A stretch of DNA of 43,802 bases from Singulisphaera sp. GP187 (GTDB lineage Bacteria; Planctomycetota; Phycisphaerae; Phycisphaerales; SM1A02), in the NCBI GenBank assembly GCA_945868805.1, contig CAMBMO010000020.1:1-43802 (forward strand). Direction: 5' to 3'. Below, in pieces: positions 1 through 7,995 of this stretch (the first letter of the stretch is position 1; each line of letters begins with the position of its first letter). A model generated the notes under the pieces. It did no database searches. It had not been told where the DNA came from and saw nothing but the letters and a program-made list of their open reading frames with translations. Made by a program: the position numbers and the translations under genes.

Positions 1-780
1 GCCTGCCCAGCGAAGAGAGCTGGTCGGGCACGTGCAGGTGGCATACGAGATTTCGCAGCGGCGAGCGTGCTCGACGCTGCGCTGTAATCGAACGGTGATG
101 CGCTACGAATCGATTCGCGATCCACAAGACGCGCTTGTGATGCGCATACGAGAGATCACGTCGGTGCGAACGAGTTGGGGAAGTAGACGCGTGCATGTTC
201 TGTTGCGGCGCGAAGGTTGGCATGTGAATCACAAACGCATCCGGCGACTGTATCGCTTGGAAGGGCTTAATTTACGCTGCAAAACACCTCGCAGAAGAAA
301 GTCAATCGTCACACGCAGCGAATCAGTCAAGGCGACTCGACGAGATGAAAGGTGGAGCATGGACTTCATGGCTGATCAATTGCATGATGGTCGAAGGATC
401 AGAGTGCTGACAATTGTCGATCAACACACTCGTGAAGCGATGGCGACGGAAGTGCGTGGTTCGTTCCACTCCAACAACGTGATTGAAGTGCTCAATCGAT
501 TGTCAAGGTCTCGTCGCAAGCCATCTGTGATCCAGTTAGTCGGCCAGGAAAGCCGACGGACAACGCGTTCATCGAGTCGTTCAACGCACAAGTTCGCGCG
601 GAGTGTTTGAACGCGCACGTCTTTGAATTGCTTGAAGACGCGAAGAACATCTTGACAAACTGGAGAGGCGACTATAATCAAGTTCGTCCACACAGTGCCT
701 TAGGTATGCTGACACCCGAGGAGTTCGCTGCATTAAGTCAGAGGAATGAGGTCCCCGTGGACCAAAATATCTCCGCTTGA
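1..780 (+). pseudogene. IS3-family transposase OrfB, 5'-truncated by window and internally deleted
   Basis: The reading frame is open from base 2 and reads as an IS3-family OrfB (IS407-like): an HTH_21-type region (KRIRRLYRLEGLNLR) and the first catalytic Asp in WSMDFMAD (Asp at about 362-364). After ...KPSVIQ (about 534) the expected second-Asp motif (VDNGPEF-like) and the following stretch are missing. The sequence resumes in another frame at 538 with SRPGKPTDNAFIESF, which holds the catalytic Glu, and runs to TGA at 778-780. An internal deletion of very roughly 75-80 bases with a frameshift therefore removed the second Asp of the DDE triad, so the product should be inactive. The start lies before the window or in the lost OrfA/OrfB overlap. 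Identity as IS3-family is secure; the subgroup is my inference. Confidence 0.88.
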
Positions 781-781
781 A

Positions 782-853
782 GGTGGACCTAATTTGGGGT
801 CAAGACTATCGCATCGAGCAGTACTCATAAAGGGTGGACCTTTTTTAGGGGTC
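782..853 (+). repeat. Imperfect direct repeat at the IS right end
   Basis: GGTGGACCTAATTTGGGGTC (782-801) and a near copy at 833-853 with a T-run in the middle lie 51 nt apart. They probably mark the IS terminus plus an internal or second terminus copy. The rest of 781-956 holds only two GC-rich hairpins (around 872-890 and 887-904) and no gene. Confidence 0.55.
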
Positions 854-956
854 CCGGTCACGTGTCGTGAGGACTCCGTAACGAGTCCGCGGCCGTCGCC
901 GCGGAGGGCCGATCAAGGATTCACCCGAGCCCAAGGCGACTTCGTACAACCTCGCG

Positions 957-2000
957 CTACTTCGGTCTGTTGCGCAGCCGTCGCCAAGAATCGAGGAGTG
1001 CATCATCAAAGACAGTTGGCTTGACATCGCGAAGGATCGATCGCGCGATTCGGTCCATCTCAACGCGCTCTTGCGCTCGGCGCGCTGCACGTTCATCTTC
1101 GGGGCGACTCTTCGCCGGATCGGTGTCATCGCCGGCAATCTCTTCACGAAGTTGAACGATCGCATAGCCGTTGTCGAGCAGAATCGCCGCGGAAATCTCG
1201 CTGGGTTTGATATTAAAGAGTGCCTCGCGAAACGCGGGCGGAAACGAGGGGTCAAGTCGCGTGATCGGAGCCAAGAGTCCGCCCCGTGCGGCGCTCGAAT
1301 CGATCGACATTTGCGCTGCAACCTCCGCGAACGATTCGCCTGCGACAAGTCTTGAACGAACCCGTTCGACCGTCGAGATATCCGTCACGACGATCAGCCG
1401 CGCAACTCGCCTTGGTCCGTGAACAGCATCGAACGCTTGCCGAATCGTCTCTTCGGTGACCGTGATCTCACGACTTGCGAGTGCACGCAGCGCCGCATTT
1501 CGCCAAAGCAGGGCGTTCCATCTGTTGGGTCCGAGCGACTGCGCATCGCGTAGTGCCACAAGCAACTGCGCGGCGCGAGCAGGGTCGCTCGAGAGAGCTT
1601 CCAAAGCGGCTTTCTCTTCGAGGGCGATGGCCGCACTGTCAATCTCGATCTTGGCATCTCGGAGTGCCTGTCGAAGCAGTCGCTCGAGCAAGAGTTCTTC
1701 CAACACTTGGCCGCCAGAGTCTTCGAGTATTCGCGGTCGCAGTTCGTCCCATGAAATCGATTCATCTTTGAAAATAGCTGGAGGGCGATCGTCGGATCGA
1801 ATCGGCGAGGACGGCATCGCGAAGTTCGAGGACTTCGTCAATCCAGAAGCATCCGCGGGGATTGCCACGAACACAGTGGGGGATGTCGAGCAACCTGCAA
1901 GAACTGCAAGACCAGCGCCAGCCAATGCCAGCGCTACCTGAAGCCATTGGCGCGTTCGTCGAAGGGTCATCGTGGCCTTATCGTCGGTGTTGCGGTCCAT
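957..2000 (-). CDS. Parvulin-type peptidyl-prolyl cis-trans isomerase, lipoprotein (SurA/PrsA-like)
   Basis: A 347-aa protein that should assist folding of exported proteins in the periplasm. It has an N-terminal hydrophobic segment ending in a lipobox (AVLAGC), a helical SurA_N-like region rich in Glu/Ala/Leu, and a parvulin core of about 90 residues beginning RVARLIVVTDIS and containing the typical GGLLAPITR and YAIVQLREE segments. The start at 2000 is chosen because AGGA lies 8 nt upstream and it follows the stop of the upstream gene (2005) by 4 nt. An ATG at 1970 is the alternative and gives a shorter signal peptide. It is probably co-transcribed with the GT39-like gene. The substrate is unknown. 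Confidence 0.82.
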   Translation of the reverse strand: MDRNTDDKATMTLRRTRQWLQVALALAGAGLAVLAGCSTSPTVFVAIPADASGLTKSSNFAMPSSPIRSDDRPPAIFKDESISWDELRPRILEDSGGQVLEELLLERLLRQALRDAKIEIDSAAIALEEKAALEALSSDPARAAQLLVALRDAQSLGPNRWNALLWRNAALRALASREITVTEETIRQAFDAVHGPRRVARLIVVTDISTVERVRSRLVAGESFAEVAAQMSIDSSAARGGLLAPITRLDPSFPPAFREALFNIKPSEISAAILLDNGYAIVQLREEIAGDDTDPAKSRPEDERAARRAQERVEMDRIARSILRDVKPTVFDDALLDSWRRLRNRPK

Positions 2001-2004
2001 CTCG

Positions 2005-4191
2005 TCAATCCTGTAGTGAGTAGAGCGATCCTCCACCAGTCGAACAAAGCGGCTTCAGCCTGCTCGTCAACGCGGTGACCGAACTGGGGGCAATCGATGG
2101 ATCAAGCCATCCTGATCGTCTCCAGATATCGAGCATCGTCGGGTCAATGACGAGATGGGTCCATCCCGCCCGCCGCAGTTCGGTGATCGCGAGAGCGGGA
2201 TCGCCACCACTTGATGCAATCGCTCGCTGGACGGGGTTCTCATTCCAGACTGTCGAATATCCGGGGATCATTCGCCACCAGAAAACTGCGGAGCCTCCCA
2301 GCGAAACGACACGGGCATTTGGGGGGAGCTTGTAAATCGCAGCAGGTAATCCGTCACCGCCAGCTTCGCCTGTAAGGAGCGGTTCAAGTCCGATTCCCGT
2401 TGCTGGACCGTGCATGTCTTCGATCATCGGGCCATCCGTTGAATACGCCACGAGTGGTTGGAGTCCCCATGCGGCGAGGATGCACGCGAGCAACGCGCGC
2501 CCGATCCAGCGGGCACGTTCGAGATTCGCCAGCGCGAGCGCGACAAGGACAACCAGCGGAACCGCGACGGGAATGAGAAACCGACTCTTCGCATGAGTGA
2601 ACACCAACCACAACGCGACTTGCAAGAGGCCGATGCCGATCAGCTTCACGCAGATCAGTCGGTTGGCACGCCCAAGCACGAGTAGTCCGCCAGCGACTCC
2701 TCCCATCCATGGAAGCACTGACCAGAATGGACGCCATGGCTCGGCGTTGGGAGCGGTCGATGTCAGTCCCACAAAGAGAAACTGATCGCGCAGGTGAATC
2801 CACCACTCAGTTGGGGGAGTGCTTCCATGCGCACGGTGGAAAACCTCCGCTTGTGCCACGCTCAACCCGCCATCGCCTACGAGGGGGAAGAACGGAGATC
2901 CGCTTGTCACTGCCCCACGGATCCACCAGGGCGAGAGCACGACGAATCCGACGATTCCCGCAAATACAAACGACTTGATGACGGCGCTGGTTGTCGATTC
3001 GCCCACTCGAACCGCGCGAAGTGTCGCCATGAAAGCCCATGCGCCAGCTGGTGCCACGACGAAAAGAGCCGCGGTCAGCTTCGATCCAATCGCGACTGCG
3101 CAGAGGAGCGCGATCGCGATGAATGCACGGGTTGGTTTCGTGCGGATTGAATCGGAAAGTGTCATCCAAAGCGTCGCCGCGAGCATGAGCACCACTGGCA
3201 TTTCGTCGTAGGCCAACGATCCCGTCGCGATGATCCAAGGCAGTCCAAGAAAGAGCCCAGCCGCAGTCCAACCGATGATGGAGCGTCGCTGTTGGCGTTG
3301 CGCGTCGACAATCTCGCTTTCGAATCGATCATCACACTTCTGCGCGAGTTGGGCGATCATCGCAGCTGCAGCAAGCGCAAAGAGCCCGTGGAGAATCTGC
3401 GAATCGAGGGCGCCCGCGTGCGCCGATCCACGCATCGCCATCACATGCAAGTATGCGCATTCGACGAACGAAGGGAACGTCGAATAGATGTTGTGTCCAA
3501 GAGTCTGGACTCGTCCGAGTGCGAGCCATTCGCGGGGGAGTTGCAAGTGATATGAGAGCGCGTCATAGCCGCCGAATTCAGTCGACCAGAGCCAACCCGG
3601 TGCAGTGACTGTCGCGAGGAGCAGAGTTGCGAGCGCTGGAGCCATCGTCCAACCGAGCCACGTGCCACCTGGTCGATTGTCCCGCGTCTGCCCATTTCGC
3701 CCCGACAAGATCGACCACTTTGGGTCGAAATTTCGCCAAAGCGAAAAGATGCCTGGAAGTAGAAGGAGTGCCGCCGGAATCTGCCCCGACCCAATCGAAA
3801 AGATTCCGATCGCTCCCGCTACGACATCGACAAAGAGCAGCGCGGCGCATCCGAGGGCGAGTGAGAATGCCCAGCGCATCTCGACGAGGGACAACGCTCT
3901 GCCGATCCCGATTCCGAGACCGAAGGCACTCACCATCCACGCAAGCGGACCTGGCAGGTGCAGCAGGAAACGGACGATCGCGGGAGTCGCGCGTGGACTC
4001 TCGTCGAACGAGAGCGATCCGCCGAACCAAAGGCAGAGCAAGAAGAGCGCAAGACCAGCTGCAAATGCGAGACGCGTTCGTTTCAAGAAAAAACCCGACG
4101 CGCTGGCGCCGGGTTGGTGATTTGATTCCGCTGAATTTCGAGCGACCTCGGCCTGGCTCGTCGGAGACTGCCCCGTCCGAGTCCGCGTCAT
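2005..4191 (-). CDS. Polytopic membrane protein, ArnT/PMT-like (GT39 family) glycosyltransferase
   Basis: A large hydrophobic protein (728 aa from this start) with about ten or more predicted membrane segments. Soon after the first loop comes a conserved-looking segment, GYDALSYHLQLPREWL, followed by HNIYSTFPSFVE; this resembles the first periplasmic loop of PMT/ArnT-type enzymes, where acidic residues bind the lipid-linked sugar donor. The likely role is transfer of a sugar from a polyprenyl-phosphate donor to an envelope acceptor; donor and acceptor are unknown. The ATG at 4191 overlaps the rplT stop as ATGA. However, a strong intrinsic terminator (4088-4115) then lies inside codons of the first 35 polar residues. 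The alternative is a TTG start at 4086, giving 693 aa that begin with a basic residue cluster and the first membrane helix. Confidence 0.7.
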   Translation of the reverse strand: MTRTRTGQSPTSQAEVARNSAESNHQPGASASGFFLKRTRLAFAAGLALFLLCLWFGGSLSFDESPRATPAIVRFLLHLPGPLAWMVSAFGLGIGIGRALSLVEMRWAFSLALGCAALLFVDVVAGAIGIFSIGSGQIPAALLLLPGIFSLWRNFDPKWSILSGRNGQTRDNRPGGTWLGWTMAPALATLLLATVTAPGWLWSTEFGGYDALSYHLQLPREWLALGRVQTLGHNIYSTFPSFVECAYLHVMAMRGSAHAGALDSQILHGLFALAAAAMIAQLAQKCDDRFESEIVDAQRQQRRSIIGWTAAGLFLGLPWIIATGSLAYDEMPVVLMLAATLWMTLSDSIRTKPTRAFIAIALLCAVAIGSKLTAALFVVAPAGAWAFMATLRAVRVGESTTSAVIKSFVFAGIVGFVVLSPWWIRGAVTSGSPFFPLVGDGGLSVAQAEVFHRAHGSTPPTEWWIHLRDQFLFVGLTSTAPNAEPWRPFWSVLPWMGGVAGGLLVLGRANRLICVKLIGIGLLQVALWLVFTHAKSRFLIPVAVPLVVLVALALANLERARWIGRALLACILAAWGLQPLVAYSTDGPMIEDMHGPATGIGLEPLLTGEAGGDGLPAAIYKLPPNARVVSLGGSAVFWWRMIPGYSTVWNENPVQRAIASSGGDPALAITELRRAGWTHLVIDPTMLDIWRRSGWLDPSIAPSSVTALTSRLKPLCSTGGGSLYSLQD
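4088..4115 (-). terminator. Intrinsic terminator after rplT (minus strand)
   Basis: On the minus strand the sequence AACCCGGCGC-CAGC-GCGTCGGGTT forms a 10-bp stem with one G-U pair and a 4-nt loop, followed directly by six T. It is about 75 nt past the rplT stop. It overlaps the 5' end of the next open frame if that gene starts at 4191. Confidence 0.8.
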
Positions 4192-4574
4192 CGAGCGGAG
4201 GCGACGTTTCCGACGCCGACGGCTGTCGCGCCAGCCACATGAGCGGCGAGCACATCGAATGTCGACGGATCGTGGATCGCAATTTCGCTGAGCATCTTGC
4301 GGTTGAGCAGGATGTTCTTGTTGCCGAGTGCCGCGATGAGCTGGCTGTATCGGATTCCGCGCATTCGGCATGCTGCCGTGATGCGGGTGATCCACAGACT
4401 GCGGAAGTCGCGACGTCTCAGACGGCGATGGATCCACGCATTGCGACCAGCGCGCATAAGCGCGACCTTGGCTTGTTGCTTGAGACGACTTTTGGTTCCG
4501 AAGTATCCGCGCGCTTGGCGAAGCAGTTTTCGGCGGGCTTGGGTGCGGGCTGCACCTTTACGTGCTCTTGGCAT
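4188..4574 (-). CDS. rplT: 50S ribosomal protein bL20
   Basis: A 128-aa protein with the full bL20 signature: MPRARKGAARTQARRKLLRQ at the N-terminus (the long basic extension that enters 23S rRNA), then GRNAWIHRRLRRRDFR and LWITRI. The last ten residues (GATAVGVGNVASAR) are a slightly longer tail than usual. The start has a good Shine-Dalgarno (AGGGAG, 6 nt spacer). Its stop overlaps a downstream ATG as ATGA. A perfect hairpin lies 20 nt upstream (4594-4614). bL20 is known to autoregulate its operon in several bacteria, and the hairpins upstream fit such a role by inference only. Confidence 0.97.
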   Translation of the reverse strand: MPRARKGAARTQARRKLLRQARGYFGTKSRLKQQAKVALMRAGRNAWIHRRLRRRDFRSLWITRITAACRMRGIRYSQLIAALGNKNILLNRKMLSEIAIHDPSTFDVLAAHVAGATAVGVGNVASAR

Positions 4575-4593
4575 ATGAAACTCCCTGCATGGT

Positions 4594-4647
4594 CCCGAGA
4601 ACGAAATTCTCGGGGGGTGCGCTCGACGGGGCCGTCCACTCGGACGG
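4594..4647 (-). promoter_or_regulatory. Tandem hairpins between rpmI and rplT
   Basis: Two perfect stems lie in the 102-nt spacer: CCCGAGAA/TTCTCGGG (4594-4614, 5-nt loop) and CCGTCC/GGACGG (4632-4647, 4-nt loop). The first ends 20 nt before the rplT start, next to its Shine-Dalgarno. A role in translational control of bL20 is inference. Confidence 0.45.
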
Positions 4648-4676
4648 GCTTTCGAACCCGGCGGGCAGCTGCGAAA

Positions 4677-4940
4677 TCAACCGCTCGCGGCGGCCTTCTC
4701 TTCACGGACGACTTTCGCCGCCTCGTGTTGCTGTTGAGATAACAATGATCGACACAACAATTTGGCATACATCTTGGTGTCGCCATTGCGGGCGAACCGA
4801 GCCTTGCGGTAAGTCTGCACAGTCGTGCCTCGCTTGTTGCTCTTGAGATGGCGGCTATTGGGACCATAGAACCGGACCTTTCCAGTCTTGGTCACCTTCA
4901 CGCGCTTGGCTAAACCTTTATGTGTCTTTTGCTTGGGCAT
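4677..4940 (-). CDS. rpmI: 50S ribosomal protein bL35
   Basis: An 87-aa protein starting MPKQKTHKGLAKRVKVTKTG, the classical bL35 N-terminus, with GPNSRHLKSNK in the middle. Usual length is about 65 residues. Here an Ala/Glu/Gln/Lys-rich tail (QQQHEAAKVVREEKAAASG) extends the protein by about 20 residues. It lies 102 nt upstream of rplT, the usual rpmI-rplT order, but infC, the normal upstream neighbour, is missing and a membrane protein gene takes its place. No clear Shine-Dalgarno precedes the ATG. Confidence 0.95.
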   Translation of the reverse strand: MPKQKTHKGLAKRVKVTKTGKVRFYGPNSRHLKSNKRGTTVQTYRKARFARNGDTKMYAKLLCRSLLSQQQHEAAKVVREEKAAASG

Positions 4941-5012
4941 ATTGAACCATTCGTTGGGTCGAGAAGGCTACCGTCTCCGAGAGGATTCCGCAAGAACCTT
5001 TAGAGAATCGAT

Positions 5013-5948
5013 TCAGTTCATCAGGATGATCTCGAGCGGGCTTCCGGTATTGGCTCTGAGATTCCACGATTCGGCGCCGTTTTTCTCGCGAATGATCCAG
5101 ATATTGTCGGGCAATCTGAGGGGACCATTTTGAAGGATCGGCGAGGACATCCAGACGACACTACCGTCGGAGAAGAGGACATTCTGACCGCGTTGGTTGT
5201 GGTTGAGCGAGTCGAGATCGAATGATCGGGGTAGGACTCCTTGGCGGACATGGGCCTGGATTGGATTCGAGTCCGCAGCGATTGGGCTTCTCCCACTGGA
5301 GGCCAGATTCACTTGAGATTTGTGCATCGGAACTCGATAGGCGAGATTTCGCGATCCGTTGCAACGAGTGCACTTGTGATCGCAATACCCGTGCGTCGAG
5401 AGCAGCTCGAGGTGGCGGGCGTTTTCGGTGACATCGGAACTCTGGTCGGTCTGATTCGTGAGGAACGAGCCCAGGCTAGCGGTCATCGGCAAGATCCCCC
5501 GATTGTCCGCCGCGTAAGCGGAAAGTGCGCCACCGAGATTCCGCAATCCGCTCGCACACATCGACTGAGATTGATTGTTCCGTACTTCGTTGGTGATTGG
5601 GATCGCGACGGCAGTTCCGACGATGAGCATCGCAGCGACTGCCACGAAGTTGGGAATCCCCATCCGGCGTCGAAGCGACATCGCAGGTGTGCTCGTGAGC
5701 GTCATCCGATCGGCGCGTTGGCGCTCGTTTTGTGCGATGCGCGCGAGAGTCGCGTCGACGAGCAGGGTGCTCGGAGGTGCGACGGGGTAGTCATCGATCG
5801 CTTGAAGCGCTTCGAGCAACTTCCGAGCGCGATCTCGCACATGCGTTGGCATTCGGTCGATCGAAGCGGGATCGAATCCGGAAGCGATCAAAAAGTCGAG
5901 CGCTTCGGCGTCTTGTAGGTTGATTTCTGTTGGTTCGAAGTTCGTCAT
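5013..5948 (-). CDS. Single-pass membrane protein with H-X-DG (pseudopilin-associated) C-terminus; probable partner of the ECF sigma factor
   Basis: A 311-aa protein I cannot assign to a named family. Residues 1-90 are cytoplasmic and helical (ALDFLIASGFDPASID... RDRARKLLEAL...), a layout seen in planctomycete anti-sigma-like proteins. A membrane segment lies at about 100-117 (FVAVAAMLIVGTAVAI). The outer part carries LRNLGGALSAYAADNRG, a cysteine cluster (C189, C193, C196) and, at 250-262, a His followed by ten residues and DG in VLFSDGSVVWM. That is close to the H-X9-DG prepilin-associated signature common in planctomycetes. It lies 49 nt downstream of the sigma gene on the same strand, so a regulatory partnership is likely but unproven. 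Confidence 0.6.
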   Translation of the reverse strand: MTNFEPTEINLQDAEALDFLIASGFDPASIDRMPTHVRDRARKLLEALQAIDDYPVAPPSTLLVDATLARIAQNERQRADRMTLTSTPAMSLRRRMGIPNFVAVAAMLIVGTAVAIPITNEVRNNQSQSMCASGLRNLGGALSAYAADNRGILPMTASLGSFLTNQTDQSSDVTENARHLELLSTHGYCDHKCTRCNGSRNLAYRVPMHKSQVNLASSGRSPIAADSNPIQAHVRQGVLPRSFDLDSLNHNQRGQNVLFSDGSVVWMSSPILQNGPLRLPDNIWIIREKNGAESWNLRANTGSPLEIILMN

Positions 5949-5997
5949 GAATCTTTTCTCTGTCTCACTCGTCTGCGCCCGTAAAGCTCTTGATTTT

Positions 5998-6591
5998 TCA
6001 TCTGCCCCTCTTCCAATGACTTGAAAAGACTGCCACTGCGGCGTGAAGTCGGCTCTTCACCGTACCGATGGGAATCTCCAGCACATCCGCAACTTGCTTG
6101 TAACTCATCCGTTGGAAGTACCCCAGAAGAATGACTTCGCGGTGATGTTCTGGAAGTCCGTCGAGAACATGTTTCACAAGTGCCTGCTGATCTGCGCGCT
6201 CGCTGCGTTCGCCGGGCGAAGTTCCATCCGATTGAAGAACATCGAGCAATGTCGCGCCATCGTGAGTCGAACCGATCGGTGCGTCGAGACTCGCCATCGA
6301 GCGACGCTTGCGCTTGCGGTGGAAGTCTCGGGCTTTGTTCGCGGCGATGGTGAAAAGCCAAGGCTTGAAGTTTCGTGATTGATCAAATGTGGTCGCCGAC
6401 AAGTGCACTTGAAGGAAGGCGTCTTGAAAGACATCATCCGCCGCCGTGGACGAACCGAGAAACCGCGCGAGAAATCCGTGCAGTTCGACTCGATACCGTT
6501 CGACGAGGGTCGGAAATGCAGACTCGTCGCCTGCCAAGTGCCACTGGAGAAGCGTCTCGTCTGTCCGAACATCCTCCTTTCGAAGAACCAT
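5998..6591 (-). CDS. RNA polymerase ECF-type sigma factor
   Basis: A 197-aa sigma-70 family protein with two conserved domains. Region 2 contains ADDVFQDAFLQVH and FKPWLFTIAANKARDFHRK. Region 4 contains LPEHHREVILLGYFQRMSY, VADVLEIP and GTVKSRLHAAV (helix-turn-helix). It directs transcription of a specific regulon, here unknown. The frame is open up to 6777, but the ATG at 6591 is preferred: conservation begins just after it (RTDETLLQWHLAGDESAF) and a TACCTT hexamer ends 7 nt upstream, the spacing seen at many starts in this window. It is followed by the H-X-DG membrane protein and diverges from hpnH. Confidence 0.92.
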   Translation of the reverse strand: MVLRKEDVRTDETLLQWHLAGDESAFPTLVERYRVELHGFLARFLGSSTAADDVFQDAFLQVHLSATTFDQSRNFKPWLFTIAANKARDFHRKRKRRSMASLDAPIGSTHDGATLLDVLQSDGTSPGERSERADQQALVKHVLDGLPEHHREVILLGYFQRMSYKQVADVLEIPIGTVKSRLHAAVAVFSSHWKRGR

Positions 6592-6598
6592 GTTTGGG

Positions 6599-6604
6599 AA
6601 GGTA
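6599..6604 (-). promoter_or_regulatory. -10-like TANNNT element before the ECF sigma gene
   Basis: TACCTT on the minus strand, 7 nt from the ATG at 6591, with no Shine-Dalgarno. It fits a leaderless transcript. Confidence 0.4.
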
Positions 6605-6818
6605 CCCGCGCCATCGCGGTCGGAGCGAGAGTCAGCAGATCGTCGAGAACTTGGTGCACCGATGGACGTCAGCGGAGTCGGTCCGAACGCGTTCCGGGCG
6701 AGGTTGAAGAGGGCGTCGGGAACGCTCGCCGGGCTGGCCAAATCAACTATTGAGGTGACTCCACGAGACGACATCAATTTGCTACGATTGTCCCTTCGTT
6801 TCAGTTCGAAGGAATTCC

Positions 6819-7994
6819 ATGCCAGTACCGATCAGCCAGATGTGGACAGTCGCCAGTTACGTCCTCGGACAGAAGTTCCGAGGTCGTTCGAAGTATCCCC
6901 TTGTCCTGATGCTCGAACCGCTCCTGCGGTGCAATTTGGCATGCGCAGGGTGCGGGAAGATTCAATATCCAGCCCACATCCTCAAGCGCGACCTCTCGGT
7001 CGAGGATTGCATGCGAGCAGTCGACGAATGCGGGGCACCGATGGTTTCGATTCCGGGTGGGGAGCCACTCCTCCATCCGCAGATTTCGGAGATCGTCGCT
7101 CAGCTGGTCAAACGTCGCAAGTACATCTACCTCTGCACGAATGCCCTCCTCCTGAAGGAAAAGTTGGAAGCGGGCTGGTTCAAGCCGAGCAAGTACCTGA
7201 CATTTAGCGTGCACATGGACGGCGTCGAGGAGCACCACGACTTCGCCGTCTGTCGCGAAGGGACATTCCAGAAGGCGATCGAAGGAATCAAGCTCGCAGT
7301 GGATCGAGGCTTCAGAGTGACCACGAACACAACGCTTTTCGAAGGCGCCGATCCAAATGCGGTTCGCGAGTTTTTCGATCAGATGATGGATCTCGGTGTC
7401 GAGGGCATGATGGTGAGCCCGGGGTACGCGTACGACAAGGCGCCCGATCAGAAGAGCTTCCTCAAGAGGCAGACGACAAACGAACTTTTTCAGATGGTGC
7501 TCTCCAATCGCAAGGATGGACGCAATCGCTGGAGATTCAACCAGTCGGCGCTCTTCCTGGAATTTCTGATGGGGAAGCGATCATTCGAGTGCACGCCGTG
7601 GGGGAATCCAACATTTAATCTCTTCGGCTGGCAGAAGCCGTGCTACCTCCTCAACGAGGGATATGTCGACACATTCGCCGAGCTGATGGAAACGACCGAG
7701 TGGGAGCGTTACGGTCGCGCATCGGGTAACGCGAAATGCCAGAACTGCATGGTGCACTGTGGTCACGAACCGACCGCGGTCGACTACACATTTTCAGGAT
7801 TGCCGGGAATGTGGGCGACGGTGAAGGCGATGGTTTTTAGCACCTACGCCAATCCTCAGGCGAAGCGTGCGCTCAAGGAAGAGTCGAAGAAGGCACATGG
7901 TCCGCGCGCACACCTGGTCCAGCTGGGACTCGCGAGCGACATGACCGAATCGGGCGAGCTTGTTGGCGCTGGATCTGCGTCTGGCAGTTCTTGA
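6819..7994 (+). CDS. hpnH: Adenosyl-hopene transferase HpnH (radical SAM)
   Basis: A 391-aa radical SAM protein with the CxxxCxxC cluster motif at C38, C42 and C45 (RCNLACAGCGK), a GGEPLLHP motif, TFSVHMDGVEEHHD and a C-terminal cysteine-rich region (GNAKCQNCMVHCGHEPTA) followed by a DUF3463-like tail. The order and wording of these motifs match HpnH, which joins a 5'-deoxyadenosyl radical to diploptene, the first step to C35 bacteriohopanepolyols. The ATG has a good Shine-Dalgarno (GAAGGA, 5-7 nt). No other hopanoid gene (shc, hpnC/D/E/G) is in the window, so the pathway must be completed elsewhere. Confidence 0.92.
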   Translation: MPVPISQMWTVASYVLGQKFRGRSKYPLVLMLEPLLRCNLACAGCGKIQYPAHILKRDLSVEDCMRAVDECGAPMVSIPGGEPLLHPQISEIVAQLVKRRKYIYLCTNALLLKEKLEAGWFKPSKYLTFSVHMDGVEEHHDFAVCREGTFQKAIEGIKLAVDRGFRVTTNTTLFEGADPNAVREFFDQMMDLGVEGMMVSPGYAYDKAPDQKSFLKRQTTNELFQMVLSNRKDGRNRWRFNQSALFLEFLMGKRSFECTPWGNPTFNLFGWQKPCYLLNEGYVDTFAELMETTEWERYGRASGNAKCQNCMVHCGHEPTAVDYTFSGLPGMWATVKAMVFSTYANPQAKRALKEESKKAHGPRAHLVQLGLASDMTESGELVGAGSASGSS

Positions 7995-7995
7995 A

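Larger units (their letters stand above)
1..853 (+). mobile_element. Remnant of an IS3-family insertion sequence with right-end repeats
   Basis: The transposase pseudogene is followed by two similar copies of a GGTGGACC-(7/8 nt, T/A-rich)-GGGTC sequence at 782-801 and 833-853. Many IS3-family terminal repeats have this kind of GGACC/GGGTC end sequence, so one copy is probably the right inverted repeat. The left end is outside the window and the exact boundary and target duplication cannot be fixed from here. Confidence 0.6.

Noticed and set aside
746-1348. Small open frames on both strands between the IS remnant and the parvulin gene
   Set aside because: No start signals, unlike any family, and antisense to the parvulin gene or within IS end repeats.
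4640-4662. T-arm-like GGGTTCGAAAGCCC on the minus strand
   Set aside because: No acceptor, D or anticodon arms around it; it is part of the rpmI-rplT spacer hairpins.
3627-4742. Long plus-strand open frames opposite the membrane protein and rplT/rpmI genes
   Set aside because: They are Arg/Ser-rich mirror frames of clearly coding minus-strand genes and match no family.
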